NCBI GenBank assembly: GCA_039683095.1
Contig: JBDKSB010000011.1
Coordinates: 1-64,000 of the forward strand
Length of the DNA stretch: 64,000 bases
Source of the DNA: Acidobacteriota bacterium
GTDB taxonomy: Bacteria > Acidobacteriota > Aminicenantia > Aminicenantales > Saccharicenantaceae
Reading direction: 5' to 3'
Each line of letters begins with the position of its first letter. Position 1 is the first letter of the stretch. The notes beneath the pieces are model-generated. The model saw only the letters and a list, made by a program, of their open reading frames with translations, was not told where the DNA came from and ran no database searches. Below are positions 1 to 7,452 of this stretch, piece after piece. The translations under genes and the position numbers were made by a program.

Positions 1-14
1 TCGACCCGGAATTC

Positions 15-530
15 ATGACCCTGCCCTTCGGGGATAAGGTCGTTAAGATCCCTCGCGCCGTGGCGCTGTTGCTCGCGGACGGGCCACGGGTGGAGTCGGC
101 TTTTGACGGAACTCTGGACCCCGGCGCCGCGTTCGCGGACATTCCCGAGCCGGTCTTGACGTTCGCTAAGCTGGTTCGACTTATAAAGCATGGCTTGCCG
201 ATCGAGCGTGCGGCGGACCTGGTGGGGCTACCTCGTGATCGGGTGAGGCCGTTCTATGGATATGGCATTAAGGTATTGATGCCGCTATCGGGAACCTCGG
301 CGATCTTGTCGAGGCTAATGGCCGAGGATGAACTCCCCGTTTTCGAAGAGAACGCACGCGGTGACCGGGTACCCGCCGGCGTCAAGACGATCCTCATCTG
401 CGACCTCCTGGGTGCCTTCAAGTCAGGCCATAGCGAGGACGAGCTGGCGCGGGTGTGGCATGTCGAACTCGATGCCCTCCGAGCGTACGTCGCTCGGAAC
501 ACTTCGCTCATCGATGCCTTGAGACGATAG
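15..530 (+). CDS. Hypothetical protein of the integrated element (possibly 5'-partial)
   Basis: Protein of 171 residues from the first ATG. The frame stays open to the left edge and no convincing Shine-Dalgarno precedes this ATG, so the true start may be outside the window. I do not recognise the family. It is soluble and mostly helical, with a middle part (about residues 48-72, around the words AADLVGLPRDR) that could be a helix-turn-helix. A small DNA-binding protein just before a terminase large subunit could be a small terminase subunit, but that is inferred from position only. Confidence 0.6.
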   Translation: MTLPFGDKVVKIPRAVALLLADGPRVESAFDGTLDPGAAFADIPEPVLTFAKLVRLIKHGLPIERAADLVGLPRDRVRPFYGYGIKVLMPLSGTSAILSRLMAEDELPVFEENARGDRVPAGVKTILICDLLGAFKSGHSEDELARVWHVELDALRAYVARNTSLIDALRR

Positions 531-649
531 CCTGATCTCCTAGTCCGGCCGTTTCCTAATCGCGGCCCTCGGCGGGGCGCTAGACCGCGAGGGGCCTGGC
601 TGGTCACCGGGTCCCTCCCTCGCTGAAAACATTTTACCAAAGAGGAATT

Positions 650-2041
650 ATGGATATCGTACAGGCATTCGAAGACCCCAAGCTTTTTGGGTCCATGATA
701 AAAGACCAGGCATCCTGGGCGAACTGGAAAATCTTTCTCCGCGCCCTTTTCGGTCTCGAGCTGTCGTCGGCGGACCTCATCGCGTTCGAAAGGTTCACGG
801 GTCGGACGAAGCCGCCGGCGGGGCGCTTCAACCGGGCCCTGGCCCTCTGCGCAAGACGGGCTGGCAAGTCGCGGATGGCCGCCTTCATCGCCGTCTACTT
901 GGCCCTGTTCTACGATTGGAAGCCGTACCTCGCGCCTGGAGAGACGGCCGTGATCGCTTGCGTCGCGGTGGATCGCGTCCAAGCCAAGGTGATCTTCCGT
1001 TATATCGCCGAGATCCTCAAGCTGCCGGCGTTCCGGTACGCTAAGGCGAAGGAGCTGTCTGATGAGATCCAACTCGCCAACGGCATCACCATCAGCGTCC
1101 GGACATGCGACTTCCGTTCGCTTCGTGGGCCGTCATACTGCGCGATAATCATGGATGAGGCCGCCTTCTTCCGTGTCGATGGCAGTAACCCGAGCGAGGA
1201 GATCCTGCGGAGCGTGGAGCCGGGCATGGCATCCCTGCCAGGGTCTCTCCTGCTTATCCTATCCTCCCCATACGGGAAGTTCGGTATCGTGTGGGAGGAG
1301 TACCGCCGATCGTTCGGAAACAACGACGCCGAGACACTCGTGTGGAAGGCCCCGACGCTCGACATGAATCCGACGATCGGCAAGGGCATCGTGGACAAGG
1401 CGCTGGCGACAGACTACGTCTCGGCCAGATCGGAGTACCTCGCGGAGTTCCGCGACGATATCGAGACGTTCCTGACGACGGAGTCTATCGAAGCCGTTAT
1501 CGTCCCCGGCCGGAAGGCGCTGCCGAGACTCGACGGCGTCAGATACTTCGGCTTCTTGGATAGTTCGAGCGGGATGGCTGACGCGGCGGCGGCGGCAATC
1601 GCCCACCGCGAGACGGGCGGCAAGGTGATCCTTGATAGGCTGGAGGTTCGCCCGTCCCCGCACTCGCCGCTCGACGTGCTAAAGGGCTTTATGGGGATTT
1701 TCAAGGAGTACGGGATCTTCGAGGTCCGCGCCGACCGGTATGCGGTGGGATTCACGAGCCAGGCTATCGCGGAGTCCGGGCTAAAGTATGTCCCGTCCGA
1801 CCTCGACAAGTCATCCATCTTTAGGGAGTTCGAGCCGCTTGTGACCACGGGCCAAGTAGAGCTCCTAGATCACAAACAGCTCTTCCAAGAACTGCGTGGA
1901 CTCGAACGCCGGACGCGGTCAGGCGGCAAGGACATTGTCGACCACTTCCCCGGAGCCCACGACGATGCGGCCAACGCCGCGGCCGGCGCCTGTGTCCTGG
2001 CGCAGAAGCCGCCCATGCGCAGGGAGATCATATGGCTATGA
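650..2041 (+). CDS. Phage terminase large subunit (TerL-like)
   Basis: Protein of 463 residues with the two-domain plan of packaging motors. The N-terminal ATPase has a Walker A variant RRAGKS (residues 69-74), a Walker B ending in IIMDEA (D169, E170) and a coupling motif SSP (205-207). The C-terminal RNase H-like nuclease shows the acidic residues expected of this fold in FLDSSSG (about 300) and HDDAAN (about 440). TerL translocates phage DNA into proheads and cuts it. The start is supported by a strong ribosome binding site (AGAGGA) a few bases upstream. It follows the 171-residue ORF after a 119-base gap in which nothing else is evident. The gene looks intact, yet no structural genes follow it before the integrase. 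Confidence 0.85.
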   Translation: MDIVQAFEDPKLFGSMIKDQASWANWKIFLRALFGLELSSADLIAFERFTGRTKPPAGRFNRALALCARRAGKSRMAAFIAVYLALFYDWKPYLAPGETAVIACVAVDRVQAKVIFRYIAEILKLPAFRYAKAKELSDEIQLANGITISVRTCDFRSLRGPSYCAIIMDEAAFFRVDGSNPSEEILRSVEPGMASLPGSLLLILSSPYGKFGIVWEEYRRSFGNNDAETLVWKAPTLDMNPTIGKGIVDKALATDYVSARSEYLAEFRDDIETFLTTESIEAVIVPGRKALPRLDGVRYFGFLDSSSGMADAAAAAIAHRETGGKVILDRLEVRPSPHSPLDVLKGFMGIFKEYGIFEVRADRYAVGFTSQAIAESGLKYVPSDLDKSSIFREFEPLVTTGQVELLDHKQLFQELRGLERRTRSGGKDIVDHFPGAHDDAANAAAGACVLAQKPPMRREIIWL

Positions 2042-2145
2042 GGCGGGGGAGGCGGCCTGGGCCGGAGCTCCCCGGTGGATTCGGAATGCCTTTGCGGCGG
2101 AAGATTAGCCTCTCTTGGATAGACGCTCGGAGCTGGCCCTCATTC

Positions 2146-2463
2146 TCACTTGGCCCGAAGCCGAAGGAGCGCCTCACGAGCGGCGACGTATTCTACCAGG
2201 ACATCTTTGACGGCCCGCGCTTGGTTGAAGTCGAGGTAGAGTTCCATCGAAACGTCGTTCCCGTCGCGGAGACGGATTGCATAATTCCCGTAGACCGAGT
2301 CCTCAGGCTTGCCGCCGCGGCCGTCATGCTGTTCGTGCTCCAGGCGGAACTCCTTCGCGTCCGTGAAGAACAAGATCAGGTCCGCCCGGTGGACCTCCGT
2401 CGCCTTCTCGACCTCGATGCCGTTGCCGTTGCCGTTAAGAGCGATGCTGCCGGCGAGTTTCAT
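2146..2463 (-). CDS. Small hypothetical protein of the element
   Basis: Protein of 105 residues on the reverse strand. It is probably real because an AAGGAGG ribosome binding site lies just upstream of the ATG and a promoter-like pair of boxes lies 30-60 bases beyond. It is acidic, starts MKLAGSIALNGNGNG, and has a predicted beta-rich first half and a helical C terminus. No signal peptide or membrane segment is seen. I do not recognise the family. It is the only gene here pointing against the rest of the element, as cargo genes often do. Confidence 0.65.
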   Translation of the reverse strand: MKLAGSIALNGNGNGIEVEKATEVHRADLILFFTDAKEFRLEHEQHDGRGGKPEDSVYGNYAIRLRDGNDVSMELYLDFNQARAVKDVLVEYVAAREALLRLRAK

Positions 2464-2491
2464 AAGGGCCTCCTTAAAAAGATTTTCACCT

Positions 2492-2522
2492 ATTCTATGA
2501 GTTAAAAATGCCCGGCCGTCAA
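2492..2522 (-). promoter_or_regulatory. Putative promoter of the small reverse-strand gene
   Basis: On the reverse strand TTGACG (2517-2522) is followed after 19 bases by TAGAAT (2492-2497). The long spacer lowers confidence. Between this promoter and the one at 2712 lies about 190 bases of A+T-rich DNA in which I see no gene. Confidence 0.45.
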
Positions 2523-2711
2523 GAGGTAAGTTGTTGCTGTATCAAGAGTTATGCAATATGACCAATATATGAAACAAAATGATTGAATCGTTGGTCTTGG
2601 CAGAATGGCGGACAATCAACACCCCGGCCCCGCCCGAGATCAAAAGCATGAGAATCAGAAACCCGCATGGATAAAAATGGTTATTTATAATCAGCGACTT
2701 ATAGAAATTAG

Positions 2712-2741
2712 TTGACAAATAGTGATACTTCATGGTATAAT
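2712..2741 (+). promoter_or_regulatory. Consensus sigma-70-type promoter of the regulator/integrase operon
   Basis: Perfect TTGACA (2712-2717) and perfect TATAAT (2736-2741) are separated by 18 bases. It would start transcription near 2748, serving the HTH/zinc-ribbon gene and the overlapping integrase gene. Confidence 0.85.
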
Positions 2742-2773
2742 TAAGATGTAAGATGAAACAAGGGGATAAAACC

Positions 2774-3448
2774 ATGAAGGACGAATTCCTCCGGGTATCC
2801 GACATTATGAGGTTGCTGAAGGTAAGTCGGATTTCAGTCAACCGCTATTTCCAGCGCGGTCTCGTCTACCACAAGGTCGGGGGTTTGGTCCGGGTGAGTC
2901 GTGCGGACCTCTCTGCTTTCCTTGATGCCCGGCGAGTCTCGCGCCGCGGGGACAAGATCATCCATGTGGGCCGCGAGTTGGCCGAAGAGGAAAGGGCCGA
3001 GCTTGAAAGGCTCAAGAGATTCCGTACCGCCCTCGGGCATCAGATGGCCCTCCTCGCGCCGCCTGGGCCGCGTGGCGTCGACGCTCTTCGGTGGTGGATG
3101 GAGTTGCCGCTTGAGCAGTTCAAGCGCGTCATGGCGATCCAGGGCGAGGTCACCGAGGGCAAGGTTGGCAAGGAGCCCGTCACTATAGAAAATGCGGTTT
3201 ATCTCGTCTATTTGGCGGAGCCTTCGATAATCTCGTTCTTCACCCGCAAACGCGACGGGCAACAATTCTTTTATTGCCGCGATTGTCCCGACCGTGAAAC
3301 GAGTCCGACGATGGTCTCGGTCAAGCTCGTCGGGAGCGGGACGAAGGCGACGTGCAAACATTGCGGCACGACATGGGGTGTGTCGCGGGTCAATGGAGCG
3401 TTGTCAATCCTACGGTGGCCTCTAGAGGAGGGTAGCGATGGCAAATGA
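2774..3448 (+). CDS. Excisionase-like HTH protein with C-terminal zinc ribbon
   Basis: Protein of 224 residues. Residues 6-55 read as a MerR/excisionase-type winged helix (RVSDIMRLLKVSRISVNRYF), the fold of Xis and of small helix-turn-helix regulators. About residues 165-200 hold two Cys-x2-Cys pairs (YCRDC and CKHCG) that look like a zinc ribbon. The ATG at 2774 is preferred over the one at 2753: it has an AAGGGG ribosome binding site at the right distance, while 2753 is only about five bases after the predicted transcript start. The last 11 bases overlap the integrase start, so the two are translationally coupled. A role in excision or in controlling the integrase is inferred from this coupling. 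Confidence 0.7.
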   Translation: MKDEFLRVSDIMRLLKVSRISVNRYFQRGLVYHKVGGLVRVSRADLSAFLDARRVSRRGDKIIHVGRELAEEERAELERLKRFRTALGHQMALLAPPGPRGVDALRWWMELPLEQFKRVMAIQGEVTEGKVGKEPVTIENAVYLVYLAEPSIISFFTRKRDGQQFFYCRDCPDRETSPTMVSVKLVGSGTKATCKHCGTTWGVSRVNGALSILRWPLEEGSDGK

Positions 3449-4700
3449 ACATCTCGGGCGCGTGTATGCAAGGCCGGAAACGAAGACGGCCCTTGACCCG
3501 AAGACGCACAAGAAGACCAGGGTCCCCGTGCCGAAGGGGCGGACGTATTGGTACCTGGCCTATCGGGATCACACCGGAAAACTGATTCGGCGTCGGAGCG
3601 AGAACGCCCGGACTAAACTCGAGGCCCTGGCCGAGCTCCATGACGTTGAGACGGACATCCGGCGCGGCGTTCTGCGCTATCCCAAGAAGGTCAAGTTCGG
3701 TGCCTTCGCAGACCAGTACCTCAAGATCAAGGGGACCGAGGTCGAAGCCGGGAAGATCGAGGCATCGAGTCTCGACCGCATCAAGAGGTCGGTGGATTGG
3801 CTTCTGGTCTACTTCGCCGACTCCATGCTCCACTCTATTACACCGGCCGACATTGAAGACTACAGGACTGCCCGGCTACGCGGAAAGCTTGAGTTGCCTA
3901 AGGTCCCCGGACGCCGGCGGACCGACCACGGCGCGGTCGTTCCTCGGACGGTGAATAGGGAATTGGCTCAGATGAAAAACCTATTCAACGAGGCGGAGAA
4001 GCGGGGCGTCTTCACCGGCAAGAACCCAGTTTGCCGCGTAGATTTCGCGCCCGAGCCTCGCCGCGTCCCGCCGCCGATCGGCGTGTACCAATTCCAGCAG
4101 ATCATCCAAGTCGCTCACCCCCGGCTCCGCCAACTGATAGTCGTCGCCGCCCACACCCTCAAGCGAAAGACGGAGGTCTTGACGCTTCGGTGGGAGAACG
4201 TGAACTGGGAAGAGGGCCGGATCTACATCCCGAAGACGAAGTCGGGCGAGGCCAACTGGGTCTCCATGAACGACGAGCTCCGGGCCGTCCTGTCGGAGAT
4301 TCAGTCCGAGTCGCCGAAGACGAAGGACGGCAGCCTGCGGTCGCCGTGGGTTTTCTGGAGCCCGCTATCGGCCGATCGCCGCCTCAGAGGATTCACGGGT
4401 TGGATGGCCGACCTCAAGGCCAAGCTTCGCGAGGTCTCGACACCCGAGGACTACAAGCGGTATTACGAGCGCCTATGGTTCCATAACCTTCGCCACTTCG
4501 CGGCCAGTCTGTTAGAGAAGAACGGCGTCGATATACTGACTCTCTCGAAACTCCTCGGCCACAAGAGCACGCGCACGACGGAGATCTATCTGCACGGCGT
4601 GGACGAGGACCAGCGTAGGGCGACGGCCCGCCTGGGGCAACTCCTCGGGACAGGCACAAATGGCGCACACCAAGACGGGACAAGCGGCGCAAATAATTGA
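3438..4700 (+). CDS. int: Tyrosine recombinase / integrase
   Basis: Protein of 420 residues with an N-terminal arm-binding part (about 1-90), a SAM-like core-binding domain (about 85-200) and a catalytic domain. All catalytic residues are identifiable: R243 in the LKRKTEVL helix, a lysine in PKTKSG (266-268), H349 and R352 in HNLRH, H375 in LLGHKS, and the nucleophile Y384 in EIYLHG. The arginine motif is unusual: the typical G-L-R-x-G-E is L-K-R-K-T-E, but the arginine position is kept. The gene ends 28 bases before the tRNA-Leu fragment, the normal place for an integrase relative to its attachment site. It probably catalyses insertion at, and excision from, the tRNA-Leu gene. Confidence 0.93.
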   Translation: MANEHLGRVYARPETKTALDPKTHKKTRVPVPKGRTYWYLAYRDHTGKLIRRRSENARTKLEALAELHDVETDIRRGVLRYPKKVKFGAFADQYLKIKGTEVEAGKIEASSLDRIKRSVDWLLVYFADSMLHSITPADIEDYRTARLRGKLELPKVPGRRRTDHGAVVPRTVNRELAQMKNLFNEAEKRGVFTGKNPVCRVDFAPEPRRVPPPIGVYQFQQIIQVAHPRLRQLIVVAAHTLKRKTEVLTLRWENVNWEEGRIYIPKTKSGEANWVSMNDELRAVLSEIQSESPKTKDGSLRSPWVFWSPLSADRRLRGFTGWMADLKAKLREVSTPEDYKRYYERLWFHNLRHFAASLLEKNGVDILTLSKLLGHKSTRTTEIYLHGVDEDQRRATARLGQLLGTGTNGAHQDGTSGANN

Positions 4701-4728
4701 TAAGCGAATAAATAGAACGATAGAAATC

Positions 4729-4786
4729 TGGACTCAAAATCCCGTGCCTAGCGATAGGCGTGTGGGTTCGATCCCCTCCACCGGCA
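4729..4786 (+). other. tRNA-Leu(CAA) 3' fragment: attachment site of the element
   Basis: The sequence starts in an anticodon arm with loop CTCAAAA (anticodon CAA). It continues through a long variable arm (GCCTA-GCGA-TAGGC, 4746-4759) typical of class II tRNAs such as Leu, a T loop TTCGATC (4767-4773), and an acceptor strand CACCGGC plus discriminator A ending at 4786. The matching 5' half (acceptor GCCGGTG and D arm) is absent upstream; instead there is A+T-rich DNA running up from the integrase stop. It is therefore a partial copy, as left by integration at a tRNA 3' end with crossover near the anticodon loop. Confidence 0.85.
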
Positions 4787-4860
4787 CTCTTTAATCTCTT
4801 TATAATTCAGCAATTTATGAGCAATCTTGGCGCAGCCTTCACGACTGAGCCCTTTCCCGG

Positions 4861-4888
4861 TTGACTTCCCGCCCCCGCGGCATTATCC
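4861..4888 (+). promoter_or_regulatory. Putative promoter of the Ser/Thr kinase gene
   Basis: TTGACT (4861-4866) and TTATCC (4883-4888) are 16 bases apart. The same weak -10 word appears with TTGACT at 51740. It lies just outside the element, about 80 bases before the kinase ATG. Confidence 0.45.
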
Positions 4889-4965
4889 ATCTATTAGAGA
4901 GGGCCGCTCGAGGGAGATCCCGGCTCCTCGACAGCCCGGCCGCGATCCTCTCGGGGGGCGATCGC

Positions 4966-7380
4966 ATGGAAAAGGACAAACCCGTCGACAGGACCAGAAC
5001 CCTGACCGAGGCGGGAGCCGCCGCCCGGACCATCGGTCCCTACCATCTCTTCGAGAAGATCGGGGAGGGCGGGATGGGGGAGGTCTGGGTCGCCGAGCAG
5101 CTCAGGCCCATTCACCGGCGGGTGGCCCTGAAGCTCATCAAGCCGGGAATGGATACCAAGCGGGTCATCGCCCGGTTCGAGACCGAGCGCCAGGCCCTGG
5201 CCCTGATGGACCATCCGGCCATCGCCAAGGTCTACGACGCCGGGGAGACCGCGGACGGCCGGCCGTATTTCGTCATGGAGTACGTCCAGGGCATCCCGAT
5301 CACGGCCCACTGCGACAAGAACCGCCTGACCACCCAGGAGCGCCTGGAGCTTTTCAAACAGGTCTGCGACGGCGTCCAGCACGCCCACCAGAAGGCCATC
5401 ATCCATCGCGACCTCAAGCCGTCCAACATCCTCGTCGCCATCCGGGACGGCGCCGCCGTGCCCAAGATCATCGACTTCGGCGTGGCCAAGGCGACGGCCC
5501 AGAGCCTGACCGAGCGGACGCTGTACACCGAGCTCGGGATGATCATCGGCACGCCCGAGTACATGAGCCCGGAACAGGCCGAGATGTCCGGGCAGAACGT
5601 CGACACCCGGACCGACGTCTATTCGCTCGGCGCCATCCTCTACGAGCTCCTGGTCGGGGCCCTGCCCTTCGACCCCAAGGAGCTCCGCCGGGCCGGCTTC
5701 GAGGAGATCCGGCGCCGGATCCGCGAGGTGGACCCGCCCAAGCCGAGCACCAAGCTCAGCACGATGGGGGAGGCCTCGACGACCCAGGCCCTCAATCGCC
5801 GGACGGACCGCCCGGCCCTCATCCGCGCCCTCCGCGGCGATCTCGATTGGATCACGATGAAGGCGCTGGAGAAGGACCGGACGCGCCGCTACGGAACGCC
5901 GTCGGATCTCGCGGCCGACATCGATCGCTACCTCCATCACCAGCCGGTCATCGCCCGGCCCCCGAGCACCGTCTACAAGACCCGGAAGTTCGTCCGCCGG
6001 CACCGGTTCGGCGTCGGCGTGGCCTCGGCCGCCGCGCTCCTCCTCGTCGGCTTCTCCGTGACCACGGCGTTCCAGGCCCGGCGCATCGCCCGCGAGCGCG
6101 ACCGGGCCAACCAGGAAGCCGAGGCCTCGCGCCGGGTCTCCGATTTCCTGACCGGGCTGTTCAAGGTCTCCGACCCGGGCGAAGCCCGGGGCAACAGCGT
6201 CACGGCCCGCGAGATCCTGGACAAGGGCGCGGCCAGGATCGCCGCCGACCTCCAGGGCCAGCCGCTCGTCCAGGGCAGGCTGATGAGCACGATGGGAACG
6301 GTCTACGACAGTCTCGGTCTCTATGCGCCCGCCCGGACCCTCTTGGAGCAGGCATTGGAGACGCGGCGGAAGGCCCTCGGGCCGGACGATCCGGACGTGG
6401 CCGGCACCTTGAGCCAGCTCGGCACCGTCCTCTGGCACAAGGGCGACTTCGCCAGGGCGGAGACCTTCATGAAGCAGGCCCTGGCCATCAACGAGAAGCG
6501 CTTCGGGCCGGGGGCCGTCGAGACCGCCGCCAGCCTCCACAACCTGGGGAATGTCTATTGGCGATGGGCGAGATACGACGACGCCCGCCGGGCCATCGAG
6601 CGCTCCCTGGCCATCCGCGAGAAAGTCCTCGGTCCTGATCACGCCGATGTCGCCGACACGCTCAACTCGCTGGGCGCGATTTTTTATAAGGAAGGCGATC
6701 TCGGCCGGGCCGGCGAGATCTGGGAACGGGCGCTGGCGATCCGGGAGAAGTCCCTCGGCCCGGACCACCCCTACCTGGCCCAGACGCTCAACAATATCGC
6801 CATCTGCTATACCTATACGGGGGACCCCCGGCGGGCCGTGCCCCTGCTCCGGCGCGTGATCCAGATCCAGGAAAAGGTGCTGGGTCCCAAGCACCCCGAC
6901 TTGGCCGCGGGCCTGATGAACTTGGGCGACGCCCTTTATCGGACCGGCCGGACCGCCGAGGCCAGACCCTGCTACGAGCGGGCCATCGAGATCATGGAAG
7001 CCGCCAGCCCGGACAATCCGGAGCTGGGCCGCTTCCTCGACCGGAAAGCCGTCATCCTGCTCGAGGAAAACGATATCCCCGGGGCCCGGCGGCTTTATGA
7101 GCGGTCCCTGGCGCTTCGTCAAAAGGCCCTCGGCCCGAAGAATCCCGAGGTGGCGGAGAGCCTGGGCGGCTTGGCGAATTGCGACTTCCGGAGCGGGCGG
7201 ATCCGGGAGGCGGAATCCCTGTATGAGCGGGGACTGGCCCTCGTCCGCAAGCCGGACGGGACGTACTTCCCCGGGGCGTACGATCTTCTCAAGGGATTCG
7301 CGGCGCTCCTCCGGGCCACGCACAGGGACGCCCGGGCCGCCGAGATGGAAGCCCGGGTCAAGGCTTTGGAATCGAGGTGA
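4966..7380 (+). CDS. Membrane Ser/Thr protein kinase with TPR sensor/scaffold domain
   Basis: Protein of 804 residues. A complete Hanks-type kinase domain occupies about 25-320: glycine loop GEGGMGEV (33-40), K56, HRDLKPSN with catalytic D149, DFG (170-172) and a TPEYMSPEQ activation segment. One membrane helix lies near 345-365 (GVASAAALLLVGFSV). The rest (about 390-790) is a run of kinesin-light-chain-type tetratricopeptide repeats with recurring A-L-x-I-R-E-K-x-L-G-P-x-H/D-P words. By analogy with such kinases the catalytic part is cytoplasmic and the TPRs bind partners across the membrane. The frame is open from a TTG at 4861, but that codon sits in the -35 box and the ATG at 4966 leaves a normal N terminus. 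The partner is unknown. Confidence 0.9.
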   Translation: MEKDKPVDRTRTLTEAGAAARTIGPYHLFEKIGEGGMGEVWVAEQLRPIHRRVALKLIKPGMDTKRVIARFETERQALALMDHPAIAKVYDAGETADGRPYFVMEYVQGIPITAHCDKNRLTTQERLELFKQVCDGVQHAHQKAIIHRDLKPSNILVAIRDGAAVPKIIDFGVAKATAQSLTERTLYTELGMIIGTPEYMSPEQAEMSGQNVDTRTDVYSLGAILYELLVGALPFDPKELRRAGFEEIRRRIREVDPPKPSTKLSTMGEASTTQALNRRTDRPALIRALRGDLDWITMKALEKDRTRRYGTPSDLAADIDRYLHHQPVIARPPSTVYKTRKFVRRHRFGVGVASAAALLLVGFSVTTAFQARRIARERDRANQEAEASRRVSDFLTGLFKVSDPGEARGNSVTAREILDKGAARIAADLQGQPLVQGRLMSTMGTVYDSLGLYAPARTLLEQALETRRKALGPDDPDVAGTLSQLGTVLWHKGDFARAETFMKQALAINEKRFGPGAVETAASLHNLGNVYWRWARYDDARRAIERSLAIREKVLGPDHADVADTLNSLGAIFYKEGDLGRAGEIWERALAIREKSLGPDHPYLAQTLNNIAICYTYTGDPRRAVPLLRRVIQIQEKVLGPKHPDLAAGLMNLGDALYRTGRTAEARPCYERAIEIMEAASPDNPELGRFLDRKAVILLEENDIPGARRLYERSLALRQKALGPKNPEVAESLGGLANCDFRSGRIREAESLYERGLALVRKPDGTYFPGAYDLLKGFAALLRATHRDARAAEMEARVKALESR

Positions 7381-7452
7381 CGCCTGGATTCCGTCGCCCT
7401 GGAGGTGATAACATAGGCTCGAACAGCGGGAAACCGGATAAAAAGCCGAACG

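Larger units (their letters stand above)
1..4786. mobile_element. Right end of an integrated phage-like element
   Basis: The stretch holds a terminase large subunit, an excisionase-like HTH protein and a tyrosine integrase whose stop codon lies about 30 bases before a 3' fragment of a tRNA-Leu gene. Integrase next to a partial tRNA is the classical end of an element inserted at a tRNA 3' end. The fragment lies at the right end and on the + strand, so the reconstituted tRNA and the rest of the element should lie to the left, outside the window. Intergenic DNA here is visibly richer in A+T than the chromosome to the right. No portal, capsid or tail gene is seen in the visible part, so prophage, satellite and other integrative element all remain possible. 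Confidence 0.8.

Noticed and set aside
4700-4790. Complete tRNA-Leu gene
   Set aside because: The 5' acceptor strand and D arm are absent upstream of the anticodon loop; only the 3' part is present.
4801-4806. Perfect TATAAT downstream of the tRNA fragment
   Set aside because: No -35-like hexamer lies 15-19 bases upstream (CCACCG there is tRNA sequence), so it is not listed as a promoter.
4861-4965. TTG start that would lengthen the Ser/Thr kinase by 35 residues
   Set aside because: The TTG is itself part of a TTGACT -35-like box, the extra residues are Arg/Pro-rich without family look, and the ATG at 4966 starts just before the kinase domain.
4827-6638. Long alternative frames over the kinase (also on the reverse strand, 4894-7323)
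   Set aside because: They are Arg/Pro/Gly-rich or Asp/Gly-rich shadow translations of GC-rich coding DNA; kinase and TPR motifs are only in the chosen frame.
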